A stretch of DNA of 64,000 bases from RPQJ01 sp963698735 (lineage in GTDB: Bacteria > Pseudomonadota > Gammaproteobacteria > Steroidobacterales > Steroidobacteraceae): positions 1 through 64,000 of the forward strand of contig CAVOSA010000035.1 in assembly GCA_963698735.1 (NCBI GenBank), read 5' to 3'. A program made the position numbers and the translations under genes. Position 1 is the stretch's first letter, and the number at the start of each line of letters is the position of its first letter. Positions 1 to 8,908 of the stretch are shown here, in pieces. The notes beneath the pieces are model-generated. The model had not been told where the DNA came from, searched no databases, and worked only from the letters and a program-made list of their open reading frames with translations.

Positions 1-482
1 CCGTAGTCGCCGCCGGCTTCGAGGAGGCCGGCAATATCGCCTTCGGCCGGCTGTTCCGCTACATCAGTGGCGAAAACGCCGGCCGCAGCAAGATCGCGAT
101 GACGGCGCCCGTCACCCAGGCGAAGGGCGAGAAGATCGCGATGACGGCGCCGGTGGCACAGCAGGCCGATGGCCCCGGCTACCGGGTCGCGTTCCTCGTG
201 CCAGCGCGCTACACGAAGGACACCGTGCCGACGCCGCTGGATCCTGAGGTGCGCATCCGCGTAGTCCCGGCGCAGCTCGTTGCCGCCTGGCGCTATTCGG
301 GTCGCTGGACGCGGGAAAACTACGACTCGAGCGAACGCGCGCTGCGCGGGCAACTGGCATCGCGTGGCCTCGTGGCGCGCGGCGAGCCGGTCCTTGCTCG
401 TTACAACCCGCCGTTCACGCCGTGGTTCATGCGCCGCAATGAGGTGCTGATCCCGGTCGAGCGCCGCGCGAAAGGGCCCTGA
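1..482 (+). CDS. SOUL family heme-binding protein (5' truncated)
   Basis: The gene runs off the left edge; the reading frame is open from base 3 and about 159 residues are visible. SOUL/HBP proteins bind heme or porphyrin and are often periplasmic in bacteria. The family signature KIAMTAPV is visible twice (around bases 92-118 and 134-160), the usual doubled form in SOUL domains. The C-terminal half also fits (a YNPPFTPWFMRRNEVLIPV-type end). The missing N-terminus would show whether there is a signal peptide. It ends 7 bases before the convergent methyltransferase gene. The family call is good; the physiological role is not known. Confidence 0.85.
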   Translation, partial: VVAAGFEEAGNIAFGRLFRYISGENAGRSKIAMTAPVTQAKGEKIAMTAPVAQQADGPGYRVAFLVPARYTKDTVPTPLDPEVRIRVVPAQLVAAWRYSGRWTRENYDSSERALRGQLASRGLVARGEPVLARYNPPFTPWFMRRNEVLIPVERRAKGP

Positions 483-489
483 GTCGATC

Positions 490-1671
490 TCAGCCGGCTT
501 CGCTCACGCCGACTGCCGCCGGGGCAACGCGTCGACTGCCCGCGTAGAGATCGAACAACAACAGCTTGCACGGGATGCTGCCGTTCATGAGCGCGATCGT
601 GCGCGACGGCTTGAGACCGATCGCCTTGTAAGGCGACGCGGAAGCCGCGAGGACCGCGGCCCGCCAGCCGGCGAAACGCTGCTTCAGCGTATCGCCGAAT
701 TCCTCGTACAGCTGCCGCACGTCGGCCTCGCCACCGCCGATGCGGTCCCCGTACGGAAGATTGGTGGCCAGCAGTCCGGAAGGCGCGGGCGGCTCGACGT
801 CCTGTACCCGGACCGTCTCGAAGGAAATGTACTTCTCGACGCGCGCCTTGAGCGCGCTCTTGCGCGCCATCTCCACGAAATCACTGCGCATGTCCGACGC
901 GGCCACGATGGCGCGCGGCGCCTCGAGCTTCTCCGCACGGATGCGCTCCTGCGTCTCGCGCCACAGCGCGCGGTCGAAGTCGGCAAGCCATTCGAAGTAG
1001 AACTCGCCCTTCTTGCGATGAATCTGCGGCGCCTTGCGCACCGCGATCATCGCAGCCTCGATGGCCAGCGTGCCGCTGCCGCACATCGGGTCGAGGAAAG
1101 CCATGCTGCCGTCGTAGCCTGCGAACTGCAGGATCGCGGCGGCGAGCGTCTCCTTGAGCGGCGCGGGATGGCCCTGTTCGCGGTAGCCGCGCTTGTGCAG
1201 CGACTTGCCGGAAGTGTCGAAGCTCAGCATGCAGCGGCCGCGCGTGACATGGGCGACGACCACGACCTTCGGCTCGTCGGTGTCCACCGGCGGCACGCGC
1301 TCGCCGGCCTTGGCAAAGGATTCGCGGATGCCTTCGCGCACCTGCGTGATGATCTGCCGGTGCGACAGGCCGTGGCTTTCCTCGCCGACGCTGTCGACCA
1401 TGAAGGCGTGGCGGGCATCGAACAGTTCCGGCCAGTGCATCCGCCGCACCTGGGAATGCAACATGGCGGGGGTGTGCGCAGGGACTTCCCGCAGCACGCG
1501 CAGGATCCGGCTTGCCGTGCGCAGGCGCAGGTGCAGCTCGTAGTACTGCTGCGGAGTCGCATTGAACAGCACGGCGCGGAACGTCGGCGCCAGTTCCGTC
1601 AGGCCGAGCGCCGCGAGTTCCGCCTCCAGGGCGGGCTTGGCTTCCTCGGGGCAGGTGGCGATCAGTCGCAT
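490..1671 (-). CDS. rlmL: THUMP-domain 23S rRNA (guanine-N2) methyltransferase, RlmL/YpsC type
   Basis: A 393-residue class I SAM-dependent RNA methyltransferase. The N-terminal 160 residues form the THUMP RNA-binding region. The catalytic Rossmann domain follows, with SAM motif I DPMCGSGTLAIEAA at about residues 194-207 and the catalytic NLPYG at about 304-308, which is the N2-guanine/N6-adenine [DNS]PP[YF]-like motif with Leu at position 2. The length matches stand-alone RlmL (m2G2445 in E. coli), not the RlmKL fusion. The start ATG at 1671 gives MRLIATCPEE, the usual N-terminus. The family is certain; the exact modified base is inferred from homology. Confidence 0.85.
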   Translation of the reverse strand: MRLIATCPEEAKPALEAELAALGLTELAPTFRAVLFNATPQQYYELHLRLRTASRILRVLREVPAHTPAMLHSQVRRMHWPELFDARHAFMVDSVGEESHGLSHRQIITQVREGIRESFAKAGERVPPVDTDEPKVVVVAHVTRGRCMLSFDTSGKSLHKRGYREQGHPAPLKETLAAAILQFAGYDGSMAFLDPMCGSGTLAIEAAMIAVRKAPQIHRKKGEFYFEWLADFDRALWRETQERIRAEKLEAPRAIVAASDMRSDFVEMARKSALKARVEKYISFETVRVQDVEPPAPSGLLATNLPYGDRIGGGEADVRQLYEEFGDTLKQRFAGWRAAVLAASASPYKAIGLKPSRTIALMNGSIPCKLLLFDLYAGSRRVAPAAVGVSEAG

Positions 1672-1714
1672 GGGTCGCCGCGCGAGCCGTGACGCAGCGT
1701 CATCGACTCATTGC

Positions 1715-2497
1715 TCAGTCGGTGCCTGCACGACGGAACGCTGCGGCCAGCGCGCCATCGGCACCGCGCAGTTCGAGCCGGTCGCCCTCCATCCGGGAAG
1801 TCGTAACCTTTGTCAGTGCATTGAGAAACGCCTGCTCCTGCTCCATCACGCCCGGCGCCCCGCACATCATGCGCGTCACGGCGGCCGTGCCGAACTTGAG
1901 CGTGTCGCGCCGGGCTTCATAGCTGGTCGTGTAACGGTTGCAACCTGCCGACCCGCTCGCCCGGCCGTCGGGGCCGAACTCCAGCGTGACGGACGAGCCG
2001 GCGACCAGGCCGGCGACAGCGGCCCGGCCATTGTTGATGCCGGTGGCCGTCCACTGGGTGCCGGCAAGCTGCGTCGACTGGGCCTTGAACGTCGCACTGA
2101 CCTTGCCGTCGTCGCCCAGCAGGTCGAGCATGTCGCCGTTGATCCGGTAGGAGCGGGCGCTGGAGAGCACGAACGTCACGGCCTGCGCCTGGCGCATGAC
2201 CCCGGCTGGACACGCCATCTGCGTCGAGACCAGTTGCCCGATTTCGAGCCCCGTCTTGCCCGGCGCATAGCTGCCGCTGAACCTGTTGCAGCCGTCCGAT
2301 CCGCTGATGCGGTCACCGGCGAACTGCAACGTCACCGACGTCCCTGGCAGGAGCGTGACGCCCGGCAAGTCGACGAGTACCCAGGCCGAGCCGTCGAGGT
2401 CGGACTGCTGCGACTGACCTGCAGACACGGCGCTACAGGCCGATGCCAGCAGGGCAAGCAGGACCACGCCAGCGGCGCGGTTCAGTGAAAGCCTCAT
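1715..2497 (-). CDS. Lipoprotein with two META (HslJ-like) domains
   Basis: A 260-residue predicted lipoprotein. The start ATG at 2497 places a hydrophobic signal and lipobox LASAC directly at the N-terminus (lipidated Cys21); upstream in-frame starts would add an unsignal-like 56-residue leader. Two META domains follow, each with the hallmark GCNR: GCNRFSGSY around residue 70 and GCNRYTTSY around 185, each with an MxC segment (TQMACPAG, TRMMCGAP) that probably pairs Cys residues. HslJ-type META proteins are envelope proteins linked to novobiocin resistance and heat shock in E. coli. The exact role here is unknown. A broken third META-like gene lies at 27856-28215. Confidence 0.82.
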   Translation of the reverse strand: MRLSLNRAAGVVLLALLASACSAVSAGQSQQSDLDGSAWVLVDLPGVTLLPGTSVTLQFAGDRISGSDGCNRFSGSYAPGKTGLEIGQLVSTQMACPAGVMRQAQAVTFVLSSARSYRINGDMLDLLGDDGKVSATFKAQSTQLAGTQWTATGINNGRAAVAGLVAGSSVTLEFGPDGRASGSAGCNRYTTSYEARRDTLKFGTAAVTRMMCGAPGVMEQEQAFLNALTKVTTSRMEGDRLELRGADGALAAAFRRAGTD

Positions 2498-2594
2498 GAG
2501 TGGACTCCGGGTGACACACGTTCCTGTTCCCGCGCACAGTCTAAGGCACCCGATGGCGTCGTCGGACTCCCGTCGATCGCGCCCGCGGTAACCA

Positions 2595-3464
2595 TTACCG
2601 CGGTCCGGCGCGGGATCGCGACTGGCGGGTGGCGAACACCCCATCCCCCTCGAGCTTCGTCGCAAACCCGGAAAGCCGCAGCCGTCGCGCTACCTCCTGT
2701 GGCACGTCGCGGCCGGTCGTCAGCCGATTCGGAGAACCGGTGTAATGAAAGAGCAGGCCCCCGGGTCGCAGGACACGCGCCAGCTCATCGTAGAACGCCT
2801 GCGAATACAGGTTACCGGCCAGGCCGAATCGAGGCGGGTCGTGCAGGATGGCGTCGAATGAACGTTCGGCGAGGCCACTGATCTTTTCGCCTATGTCGCC
2901 CTGCGTCAGCGAGAGCCCGGGCCCTGCGGGGGGCGACCAAGGATTCAGGCTGCGCAGCCAAAGCACGTCGGGGTTCACTTCGAACGAGATCACCTCGGTT
3001 GCGCCGCCATCGAGGCACCACGCCGCGAAGTATCCGAGGCCCGCACAGGTGTCGAGTACGCGCTTGCCCCGTGGCTCGATCAACGCGACCTTGCGTCTCG
3101 CATCTTCGTAGGGAGAAACCTGCTGTGAAACCAGCATCTTCACGCCGTCGATCTCGAACGTCGGCGGGCCCCAGTCCGTCGGCACCAGCTTGATCAGCGC
3201 TCTCCCGAAACGCGCGATGGGCTCGAAGCAATCACCAGTCCAGTAGTAGACCGTCCGCTCCCTGCAGCGCTCGAGATACGGATACGAACGTGCGTGCCAG
3301 CGCCAGCTCGAAGCATCGAGTTCGACGGTGGTCTGCGATCGATCCAGGTCGAGCGAACAATCCATCGCACGCTCGCCGCGCGCCATGGCTGCGAGCAGCG
3401 CTGCATGCACTTTCGCGGTGAGCAGCGGCCCAGGCACGGGCGACGGGTCCGGAGGTGTCGACAT
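2595..3464 (-). CDS. Class I SAM-dependent methyltransferase, COG2521-like
   Basis: A protein of about 289 residues. Its SAM-binding motif is VLDTCAGLGYFAAW at mid-protein, followed by acidic strand FEVNPD and catalytic-type DPPRFG, which matches predicted methyltransferases of the COG2521 group. The N-terminal 120 residues (YYWTGDCFEPIARFGRALIKLV) are also typical of that group, where the substrate is not established. A GTG at 3470 followed by ATG at 3464 are both possible starts; I prefer ATG. It is co-oriented with its neighbours but separated from the META lipoprotein by about 100 bases. The substrate cannot be told from the sequence. Confidence 0.7.
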   Translation of the reverse strand: MSTPPDPSPVPGPLLTAKVHAALLAAMARGERAMDCSLDLDRSQTTVELDASSWRWHARSYPYLERCRERTVYYWTGDCFEPIARFGRALIKLVPTDWGPPTFEIDGVKMLVSQQVSPYEDARRKVALIEPRGKRVLDTCAGLGYFAAWCLDGGATEVISFEVNPDVLWLRSLNPWSPPAGPGLSLTQGDIGEKISGLAERSFDAILHDPPRFGLAGNLYSQAFYDELARVLRPGGLLFHYTGSPNRLTTGRDVPQEVARRLRLSGFATKLEGDGVFATRQSRSRAGPR

Positions 3465-3527
3465 GCGCACACGTTACCCGACCCGCTGACGGAAGGCGCG
3501 TCAGTCCCGGTCGATCCGGATCGCGCG

Positions 3528-4724
3528 CTATCGCGGCAGCGCAAGCCGACGCGTCACCCCGATGACGCGCCCGGCGAGCTGCCCGAGGGCCGGTGCGCTC
3601 AGCGGTGGATCGATCTGCGCCATCGTGACCTGGTACACGGCCTCCTTGGCGGCTGCCAGCGTCGAACTGGCGATCACCGAGCGACCGGCCACCAGGAACG
3701 TGTCAAGGTCGCCAAAAGCGACCAGCAACGGCGTGCGCGACGGTCTGAAAGACTGCAGCTTGCGACCTGCCAGCATGCGCTGCACGTTGTCGGCCGCGCA
3801 CTCCCCCATTTCCAGCGCGTAGAACGCCTGCTTGGCGACGGGACGCGGCAGGCCCGCGGAATCGCCAATGACGAAAACGTTGCGGAAACGTCGGCTGCGC
3901 AGGCTTGCAGCCACCGGCGCCCACTGCCGCGGCTTCGCGACGAGGCCCGCATCGCGCAGCAACGGGGGCGCGGAGCCGCCACCCGTCCAGAGCGTGAGAT
4001 CGGAACGCAGCCGTCGCCCCGATTGCAGCCGGACTCCGGCTGGCGTCACGGCGGCCACGGCTGAGCCCGTGTGTATATGCACGTCGAAATTTTCGCAGAG
4101 CGCGCGGACTGCGGCGTCGATCTTCGGCGAGGCACCGGCCATCAACCGCTTTGCGGCGTCGACGACATGAATCGTGAGGTTCTGCCGCGTGCGATACCGC
4201 CGCAGGACCTCACCGAGCACCTCGACGCCGGTAAAACCGCCGCCGACGATGACCAACGACCGCGGGGCACGGCCCTGCGCGAGCAACGCGAGCCGCCGCC
4301 CGATCACCTTGCCGTCGTCCACGCTTTTCAACGGCAACGCATAGCGGTCGGCGCCGCGCACGCCGAAGGTTTCGTTCACGCCGCCCACGGCTACGATGCA
4401 GGCATCGAAATCGTGCGCGCTTCCCGTCGACGTCTCGAGCTTCCCGCGCTTCGCATCGATGGCGACGACCGCCTCGCGGACGAATCGATGCCCCGCCCGC
4501 GCTACCAGGCGTCGGCGCGACAGCCGCAGGTCGGCCGGTCGCTTGGCGCCCGAGAGCAGTTCGTGGATGTTCGGCAGCCACTCGAACCACGGTGACGGAT
4601 CGAAGACCGTCACGTCGTATGCGTTGCCGAGCGACTGGGCCGCACGCAAACCCGCGAAATTTGCCCCGACGATCGCGACCCTGGGGCGCGCGGAGACGGC
4701 GTTCCGACGGCGGCGTCCGGTCAT
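3528..4724 (-). CDS. NDH-2-like FAD-dependent pyridine nucleotide-disulfide oxidoreductase
   Basis: A 398-residue flavoprotein with an N-terminal FAD Rossmann motif VAIVGANFAG (third glycine position varied), a second NAD-binding motif LVIVGGGFTGVEVLGE near residue 160 and the C-terminal FAD contact VFVIGDSAGLPRP. This order is that of type II NADH dehydrogenases and related quinone oxidoreductases; no redox-active CxxC is seen. Such enzymes sit on the inner membrane and pass electrons from NAD(P)H to quinone. The start ATG at 4724 follows an arginine-rich leader and puts the FAD motif near residue 15; the open frame continues upstream but with shadow-like composition. It is divergent from the DUF502 gene. 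Confidence 0.8.
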   Translation of the reverse strand: MTGRRRRNAVSARPRVAIVGANFAGLRAAQSLGNAYDVTVFDPSPWFEWLPNIHELLSGAKRPADLRLSRRRLVARAGHRFVREAVVAIDAKRGKLETSTGSAHDFDACIVAVGGVNETFGVRGADRYALPLKSVDDGKVIGRRLALLAQGRAPRSLVIVGGGFTGVEVLGEVLRRYRTRQNLTIHVVDAAKRLMAGASPKIDAAVRALCENFDVHIHTGSAVAAVTPAGVRLQSGRRLRSDLTLWTGGGSAPPLLRDAGLVAKPRQWAPVAASLRSRRFRNVFVIGDSAGLPRPVAKQAFYALEMGECAADNVQRMLAGRKLQSFRPSRTPLLVAFGDLDTFLVAGRSVIASSTLAAAKEAVYQVTMAQIDPPLSAPALGQLAGRVIGVTRRLALPR

Positions 4725-4796
4725 GTTGCTGCGCTCCCGTGGCTGCTGCGCGAAAGCGTCAGTGTAGACTCGAATCACACTCGACGCGGAGCGCAC

Positions 4797-5408
4797 ATGG
4801 ACCCGATCAAATCCTTCCTCAAGGCGACGCTCTTCGGCGGCCTGATGTTCCTGGTGCCTGTCGTGCTGCTCGCGGTCGTGCTGCGGCACGCCTTGCAGCT
4901 CGCCGGCAAGGTCGCCAAACCGATCGCGGCGCTGCTGCCGATCAGCCATTTCGGCGGTGTTGCCGTGGCGACGCTGATCGCCGCGGCCATCCTGCTGCTC
5001 ATCGCGTTTCTGGCCGGGCTGCTGTCACGCACGGCAACGGGGCGGCGCGTGACGCACTGGTTCGAGGAATCGATCCTCGGCGCCCTGCCGCAGTACCGCA
5101 TGGTCAAGTCGCTGGCCGAGGGCCTGACGCAGATCGAGAGCGGCGACAGCATGCAGCCGGTGCTGATGCGGGGCGACGAAGGCTGGATGCTCGGCTACCA
5201 GATGGAGGAACTGCCCGGCGGCTGGCGGGTGATATTCCTGCCAGCCTCGCCGACGCCCATGTCGGGTAACGTGCTTTACGTCGAGGCCGCGCGAGTCAGG
5301 GCGCTCGACATCACGATGCGCGAGGCCATGCAGCTGGTGAAACGCCTGGGGATAGGCTCCGCCTCGGCACTGCAGACGGTGCAACTCGACACCGGCAGCT
5401 CGGCCTAA
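4797..5408 (+). CDS. DUF502 family membrane protein
   Basis: A 203-residue protein with two N-terminal membrane helices (residues about 12-35 and 52-80) and a soluble domain containing the family motif PQYRMVKSLAEG and the segment LPASPTPMSGNVLYVE. DUF502 proteins are widespread inner-membrane proteins of unknown biochemical role. GGAG lies 6-9 bases before the ATG. The stop codon (5406-5408) directly abuts the stop of the convergent cytochrome gene, with zero bases between them, so transcripts from the two strands must overlap or terminate inside each other. Confidence 0.85.
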   Translation: MDPIKSFLKATLFGGLMFLVPVVLLAVVLRHALQLAGKVAKPIAALLPISHFGGVAVATLIAAAILLLIAFLAGLLSRTATGRRVTHWFEESILGALPQYRMVKSLAEGLTQIESGDSMQPVLMRGDEGWMLGYQMEELPGGWRVIFLPASPTPMSGNVLYVEAARVRALDITMREAMQLVKRLGIGSASALQTVQLDTGSSA

Positions 5409-7829
5409 TCAGGGAGACTCGCCCCTGCCCAGCGCCTGCGCCGCAAGCACGCGCACCTGCGGATCCGCCGGGTACGCGGCAACCAGCCTGCGCGCCGTTA
5501 CCTGTGCGTCCTGCTTCCTGCCCGCCTCGAGCTGGAATGACGTGAGCGCCATCAGCACGTCGCGGCTGTAGGGCCAGCGCCGCGAGGCGTCCTGCAGGCG
5601 GCGGATGGATTCGTCGACTTCGCCCGCCGAGTGCAACGCAACTCCGTAGACATAAGCATAACGCTCCGCGTCGGGGTCGAGTTCGACGGCCCGCCTGAGG
5701 GAGCCCATCGCAAGGTCGGACTGCTGCAGGCGAATGCGCGCGAGGCCCAGCGCGTGATGCAAGGCTGCGCTCATCGGCACTCGCGCCAGACCCTGCTGCA
5801 GCATGTCCGCAGCTTCCTGGTCGCGTCCTTGCGCGCGCAGCACGTCGGCGGCGTTCACGTAGGCCGGGACGAAGTCGGGATCCAGGCGGAGGGCATCACT
5901 GAACAGCGACTGCGCCTCGTCCGGCTTACCGAGCGCGGCCTGGAACCCGCCCAACGCGACCCGGGCTTCCGGGCGATCCGCGGTGTACCGCAACGTTGCG
6001 ATGTATTCCTGCGAGGCCCCCTGCCATTCTGGCTGCAGGTCTGGCGACAGCGCCTCCCGGCCCTCGACGAGCGAACGTGCGGCCTCGATCCGCACGGCGC
6101 GGGTGGCGTCGCCGAGCAGGGGCCCGAGCACCACGGACCGGGTTTCCGGCGGCATCACGTCGGCGAGCTGCACGGTCGCCAGACGAACCAGCGGGTTCGG
6201 GTCCCGTGCCATGCGCTCGGCGAAATCGCGCGTGAACTGGCCACTGCCGGCAAGGCGGGCAAGGGCCGAGGCCCGCACGATTGCGGGCTGGGCAGAGTCT
6301 GCCGCGACGCCCGACAACTTCTCCAGCGCCGCCGGTTCGCCGGTCTCCGCCGCGTGGAACACCGAGGCGAACGTCTGGAAGCCGGCGGCATCGCGGCCCA
6401 GCCAGCCGCGCACGGCCGCGGCCGCCCACTTCGCGTTGCGATCGGCGTGGCAGCCACTGCAGGCATTCGGTACGCCAAGCGCGACACTCTCGTCTGGTCG
6501 CGGCACGCGCATGCTGTGGTCGCGTCGCGGATCGACGACCATGTAGGTGGTGCGCGGCATGTGGCAGTTGGCGCATTGCGCTCCGGCCGAAGCCTGCGCG
6601 TGCCGGTGATGCGCCGTCGCGTCGTACTTCGCGGCATCGTGGCACTGTGCGCAGACCGTGTTGCCGGGCGCACGCAGCTTCTGGGTGTGCGGATCGTGGC
6701 AATCGCTGCAGGTGACGCCCGCGCCGTGCATCTTGCTCTGCTGCCACGAGCCCCAGACGAATACCTCGTCCTGCTGCTGGCCGTCGGCGTGATAAAGGTC
6801 GGGCAACAGCAACGATGGCAAGTAGTGGTCCATGAACGCGCGGCCAGGCTCGTACTCTTCGGCGATCTGGGCACGGCGCGCGTGGCATTGCGCACACACT
6901 TCGATCTCACGCTCCGTCGAGCGTGGCTTGCTGCGCGCGGGCTGGCCGGTCGAGGCATTGCGCGACCAGGTCACGCCCTGCCGCTCATCCAACAGGACCG
7001 TCAGGCCCTTGCCCGGCTCGCTGCCTTTGCGCGCGGCCCATGCGACGTGCGCCGAGCCGGGCCCATGGCAGGCCTCGCAACCAACCGAGACCTCGGCGTA
7101 GACCGTCTTGAACGCGTCGGCTGCCGCGTCGTAGCCCTTGCGCACCGCGGTCGAGTGGCAGTCGGCGCACATGAAGTTCCAGTTCTGCGAACGGCGGGTC
7201 CAGTGCAGCTCGTCCTCATGATCGAGCTTCTCATCGGGGTACTGGCGGAACCAGCGCTGGCCACCCTGCTCGCGCGCCCGCGTGTCCCAGGTGACCGACA
7301 CGGCCTGCAACCGCCCGCCCGGCAACTCGACCAGGTACTGCTGCAGCGGCGCGACGCCGAACGTGTACTTGACCTCGAAGTCCGCGAGCTGGCCATCGGG
7401 ACCGTCGGTGCGGACGAAGTACTTGCCGTCACGCCGGAAGAACGTCGATGTGACGCCCTGGTACGTGTAGGCGGCGTCGTTGAAATCGCCGCGCACGGAG
7501 TGCTCGCTTGCGTGCTGCATCGCGACCGCATGCTGCGAGGCCTGCCATCCGCTGAAAGCCTCGGCGTGGCAGGACGCACACTGCCCGGAGCCGACGAACG
7601 TTGCCGCCATCGCCGCTGGCGGAACCACTGCGCCGCTCCCGGCCGGTGCGTATGTCCGGCCCGACAGCCAGTACCAAGCACCCAATGCCGCCAGCGCGAC
7701 CAGCGCCAGACTGCCGAGCCAGGCCGCCTGCGACCGCGACGCAGTTGCGCCTGAGTCCTGGGCGGGCTGAACCGGGACTTCTCGCGAAGTAGTCGGGCCG
7801 GGCTGCGATGGGCGCTGCTTGCGGGACAA
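5409..7829 (-). CDS. Membrane-anchored octaheme cytochrome c with HEAT and TPR repeats
   Basis: 806 residues. A proline-rich N-terminus is followed by one membrane helix (about residues 36-55), so the protein is probably anchored with its bulk in the periplasm. Eight CXXCH heme motifs lie between about residues 80 and 470 (CASCH, CADCH, CEACH, CAQCH, CSDCH, CAQCH, CANCH, CSGCH), in the style of cytochrome c554-family proteins. A HEAT-like region (around 490-600) and at least four TPRs (610-800) follow. The only in-frame start after the upstream gene's stop is a TTG at 7829, just 30 bases downstream of the HAD phosphatase gene, so it probably belongs to that operon. The redox partner is unknown; nitrite/hydroxylamine chemistry is possible but not shown. 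Confidence 0.82.
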   Translation of the reverse strand: MSRKQRPSQPGPTTSREVPVQPAQDSGATASRSQAAWLGSLALVALAALGAWYWLSGRTYAPAGSGAVVPPAAMAATFVGSGQCASCHAEAFSGWQASQHAVAMQHASEHSVRGDFNDAAYTYQGVTSTFFRRDGKYFVRTDGPDGQLADFEVKYTFGVAPLQQYLVELPGGRLQAVSVTWDTRAREQGGQRWFRQYPDEKLDHEDELHWTRRSQNWNFMCADCHSTAVRKGYDAAADAFKTVYAEVSVGCEACHGPGSAHVAWAARKGSEPGKGLTVLLDERQGVTWSRNASTGQPARSKPRSTEREIEVCAQCHARRAQIAEEYEPGRAFMDHYLPSLLLPDLYHADGQQQDEVFVWGSWQQSKMHGAGVTCSDCHDPHTQKLRAPGNTVCAQCHDAAKYDATAHHRHAQASAGAQCANCHMPRTTYMVVDPRRDHSMRVPRPDESVALGVPNACSGCHADRNAKWAAAAVRGWLGRDAAGFQTFASVFHAAETGEPAALEKLSGVAADSAQPAIVRASALARLAGSGQFTRDFAERMARDPNPLVRLATVQLADVMPPETRSVVLGPLLGDATRAVRIEAARSLVEGREALSPDLQPEWQGASQEYIATLRYTADRPEARVALGGFQAALGKPDEAQSLFSDALRLDPDFVPAYVNAADVLRAQGRDQEAADMLQQGLARVPMSAALHHALGLARIRLQQSDLAMGSLRRAVELDPDAERYAYVYGVALHSAGEVDESIRRLQDASRRWPYSRDVLMALTSFQLEAGRKQDAQVTARRLVAAYPADPQVRVLAAQALGRGESP

Positions 7830-7859
7830 AGCCTGGTCGGTGGTGGGTTCGACGGATCG

Positions 7860-8870
7860 TCAGTATACGGTGCGCCAGTCGTTCTTCACGCTGATGATCA
7901 ACCAGTCACGCTGGGTGGCCTCGTCGAGGCCGCGCTCGAGCCGCCCGATGGACGACTTGCGATCGTAGGCAAACTCGCGCTGGCCGTCGTCATGATGAAG
8001 GAGCATTCCAAGGCGTGGACCGGCACCGCTGGTCGTGTACTCCAGCATCTCGAAGTCGCCGTCGGAATTGCCGAATGCAAGGATCGGACGCCGACCGATG
8101 TAGCGGTTGATGCCTACTGGCTTGCCGGCCTTGTCGTCGATGAACTCGACCTCGGGCAGGCGCACGATCACCGGCTTGCCGTCGCGGACTTCGTAGCGGG
8201 TCTTGATGCTGCTGCCGACGACCTGCTCGGGCGGCACGCCGTAAGCCTGCTCGCTGAAGGCCCGCACGAACTCGACGCCGCCACCGGTCACTATGTACGT
8301 CTTGAAGCCGTTGGCGCGCAGGTAGGCCAGCAGTTCCTTCATCGGCGCATACGTGAGCCCGGTGTAGGGCTTGCCGAGGCTGGGGTGACGCGCGGTCGCG
8401 AGCCAGTTGGACACGATGCCGGAGAATTCCTCGCTGGTGGTGCCGGCATGCGTTGCCGCGATCATCTGCAGCAGGCCGTGCTCGCCCGCCGCGGCGACGC
8501 CGGCCATGTCACCAGCCAGCACGGACTTGAACGGCTCCTGCGTCTTCCATTCCGGATGCCGGGGCGCCATGACCTTGACGCGGTCGAGCGCGAAGGCGAG
8601 CTGGAAGTACATCGGCTGTTCCGACCAGAGCGTGCCGTCGTTGTCGAACACGGCAATACGCTCGGCGGGAGGCACATACGACTTGCTCGCGGGGTCAGTG
8701 ACCGACTGCACGAAACCGACGATGCGCGCCTTGGCCGGGCCCTCGTTCCAGCCAGGCAGGGCATCCGCCGCACGCGCGAGGCCTGGCAGCGCGACGCAGG
8801 CGAGCAGGACGCCGAACAGCGCGCTGCGGGAAAGCCGCTTGGCCACGGCAACATCGTTCGCTTGTCGCAT
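7860..8870 (-). CDS. Secreted HAD-superfamily phosphatase
   Basis: 336 residues with a cleavable signal peptide ending near LPGLARA. The HAD motif I is VFDNDGTLW (nucleophile Asp76, acid/base Asp78), motif II is YIVTGGGVEF and motif IV is AFGNSDGDFEM. A large cap is inserted between motifs I and II. This resembles secreted phosphoserine-phosphatase-like proteins that dephosphorylate small metabolites in the periplasm. The start ATG at 8870 has a good AGGAGG 7-12 bases upstream; a second ATG at 8888 is in frame but lacks one. It sits 38 bases after the alkylsulfatase gene in a co-directed run. The substrate is unknown. Confidence 0.78.
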   Translation of the reverse strand: MRQANDVAVAKRLSRSALFGVLLACVALPGLARAADALPGWNEGPAKARIVGFVQSVTDPASKSYVPPAERIAVFDNDGTLWSEQPMYFQLAFALDRVKVMAPRHPEWKTQEPFKSVLAGDMAGVAAAGEHGLLQMIAATHAGTTSEEFSGIVSNWLATARHPSLGKPYTGLTYAPMKELLAYLRANGFKTYIVTGGGVEFVRAFSEQAYGVPPEQVVGSSIKTRYEVRDGKPVIVRLPEVEFIDDKAGKPVGINRYIGRRPILAFGNSDGDFEMLEYTTSGAGPRLGMLLHHDDGQREFAYDRKSSIGRLERGLDEATQRDWLIISVKNDWRTVY

Positions 8871-8908
8871 GGTTGCTGCCTCCTGCATTGCCTTATGACG
8901 CAGTCCGA

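Noticed and set aside
5631..7754. A 707-codon plus-strand frame opposite the octaheme gene
   Set aside because: Low-information antisense translation typical of high-GC DNA; the minus strand has eight CXXCH motifs and TPRs.
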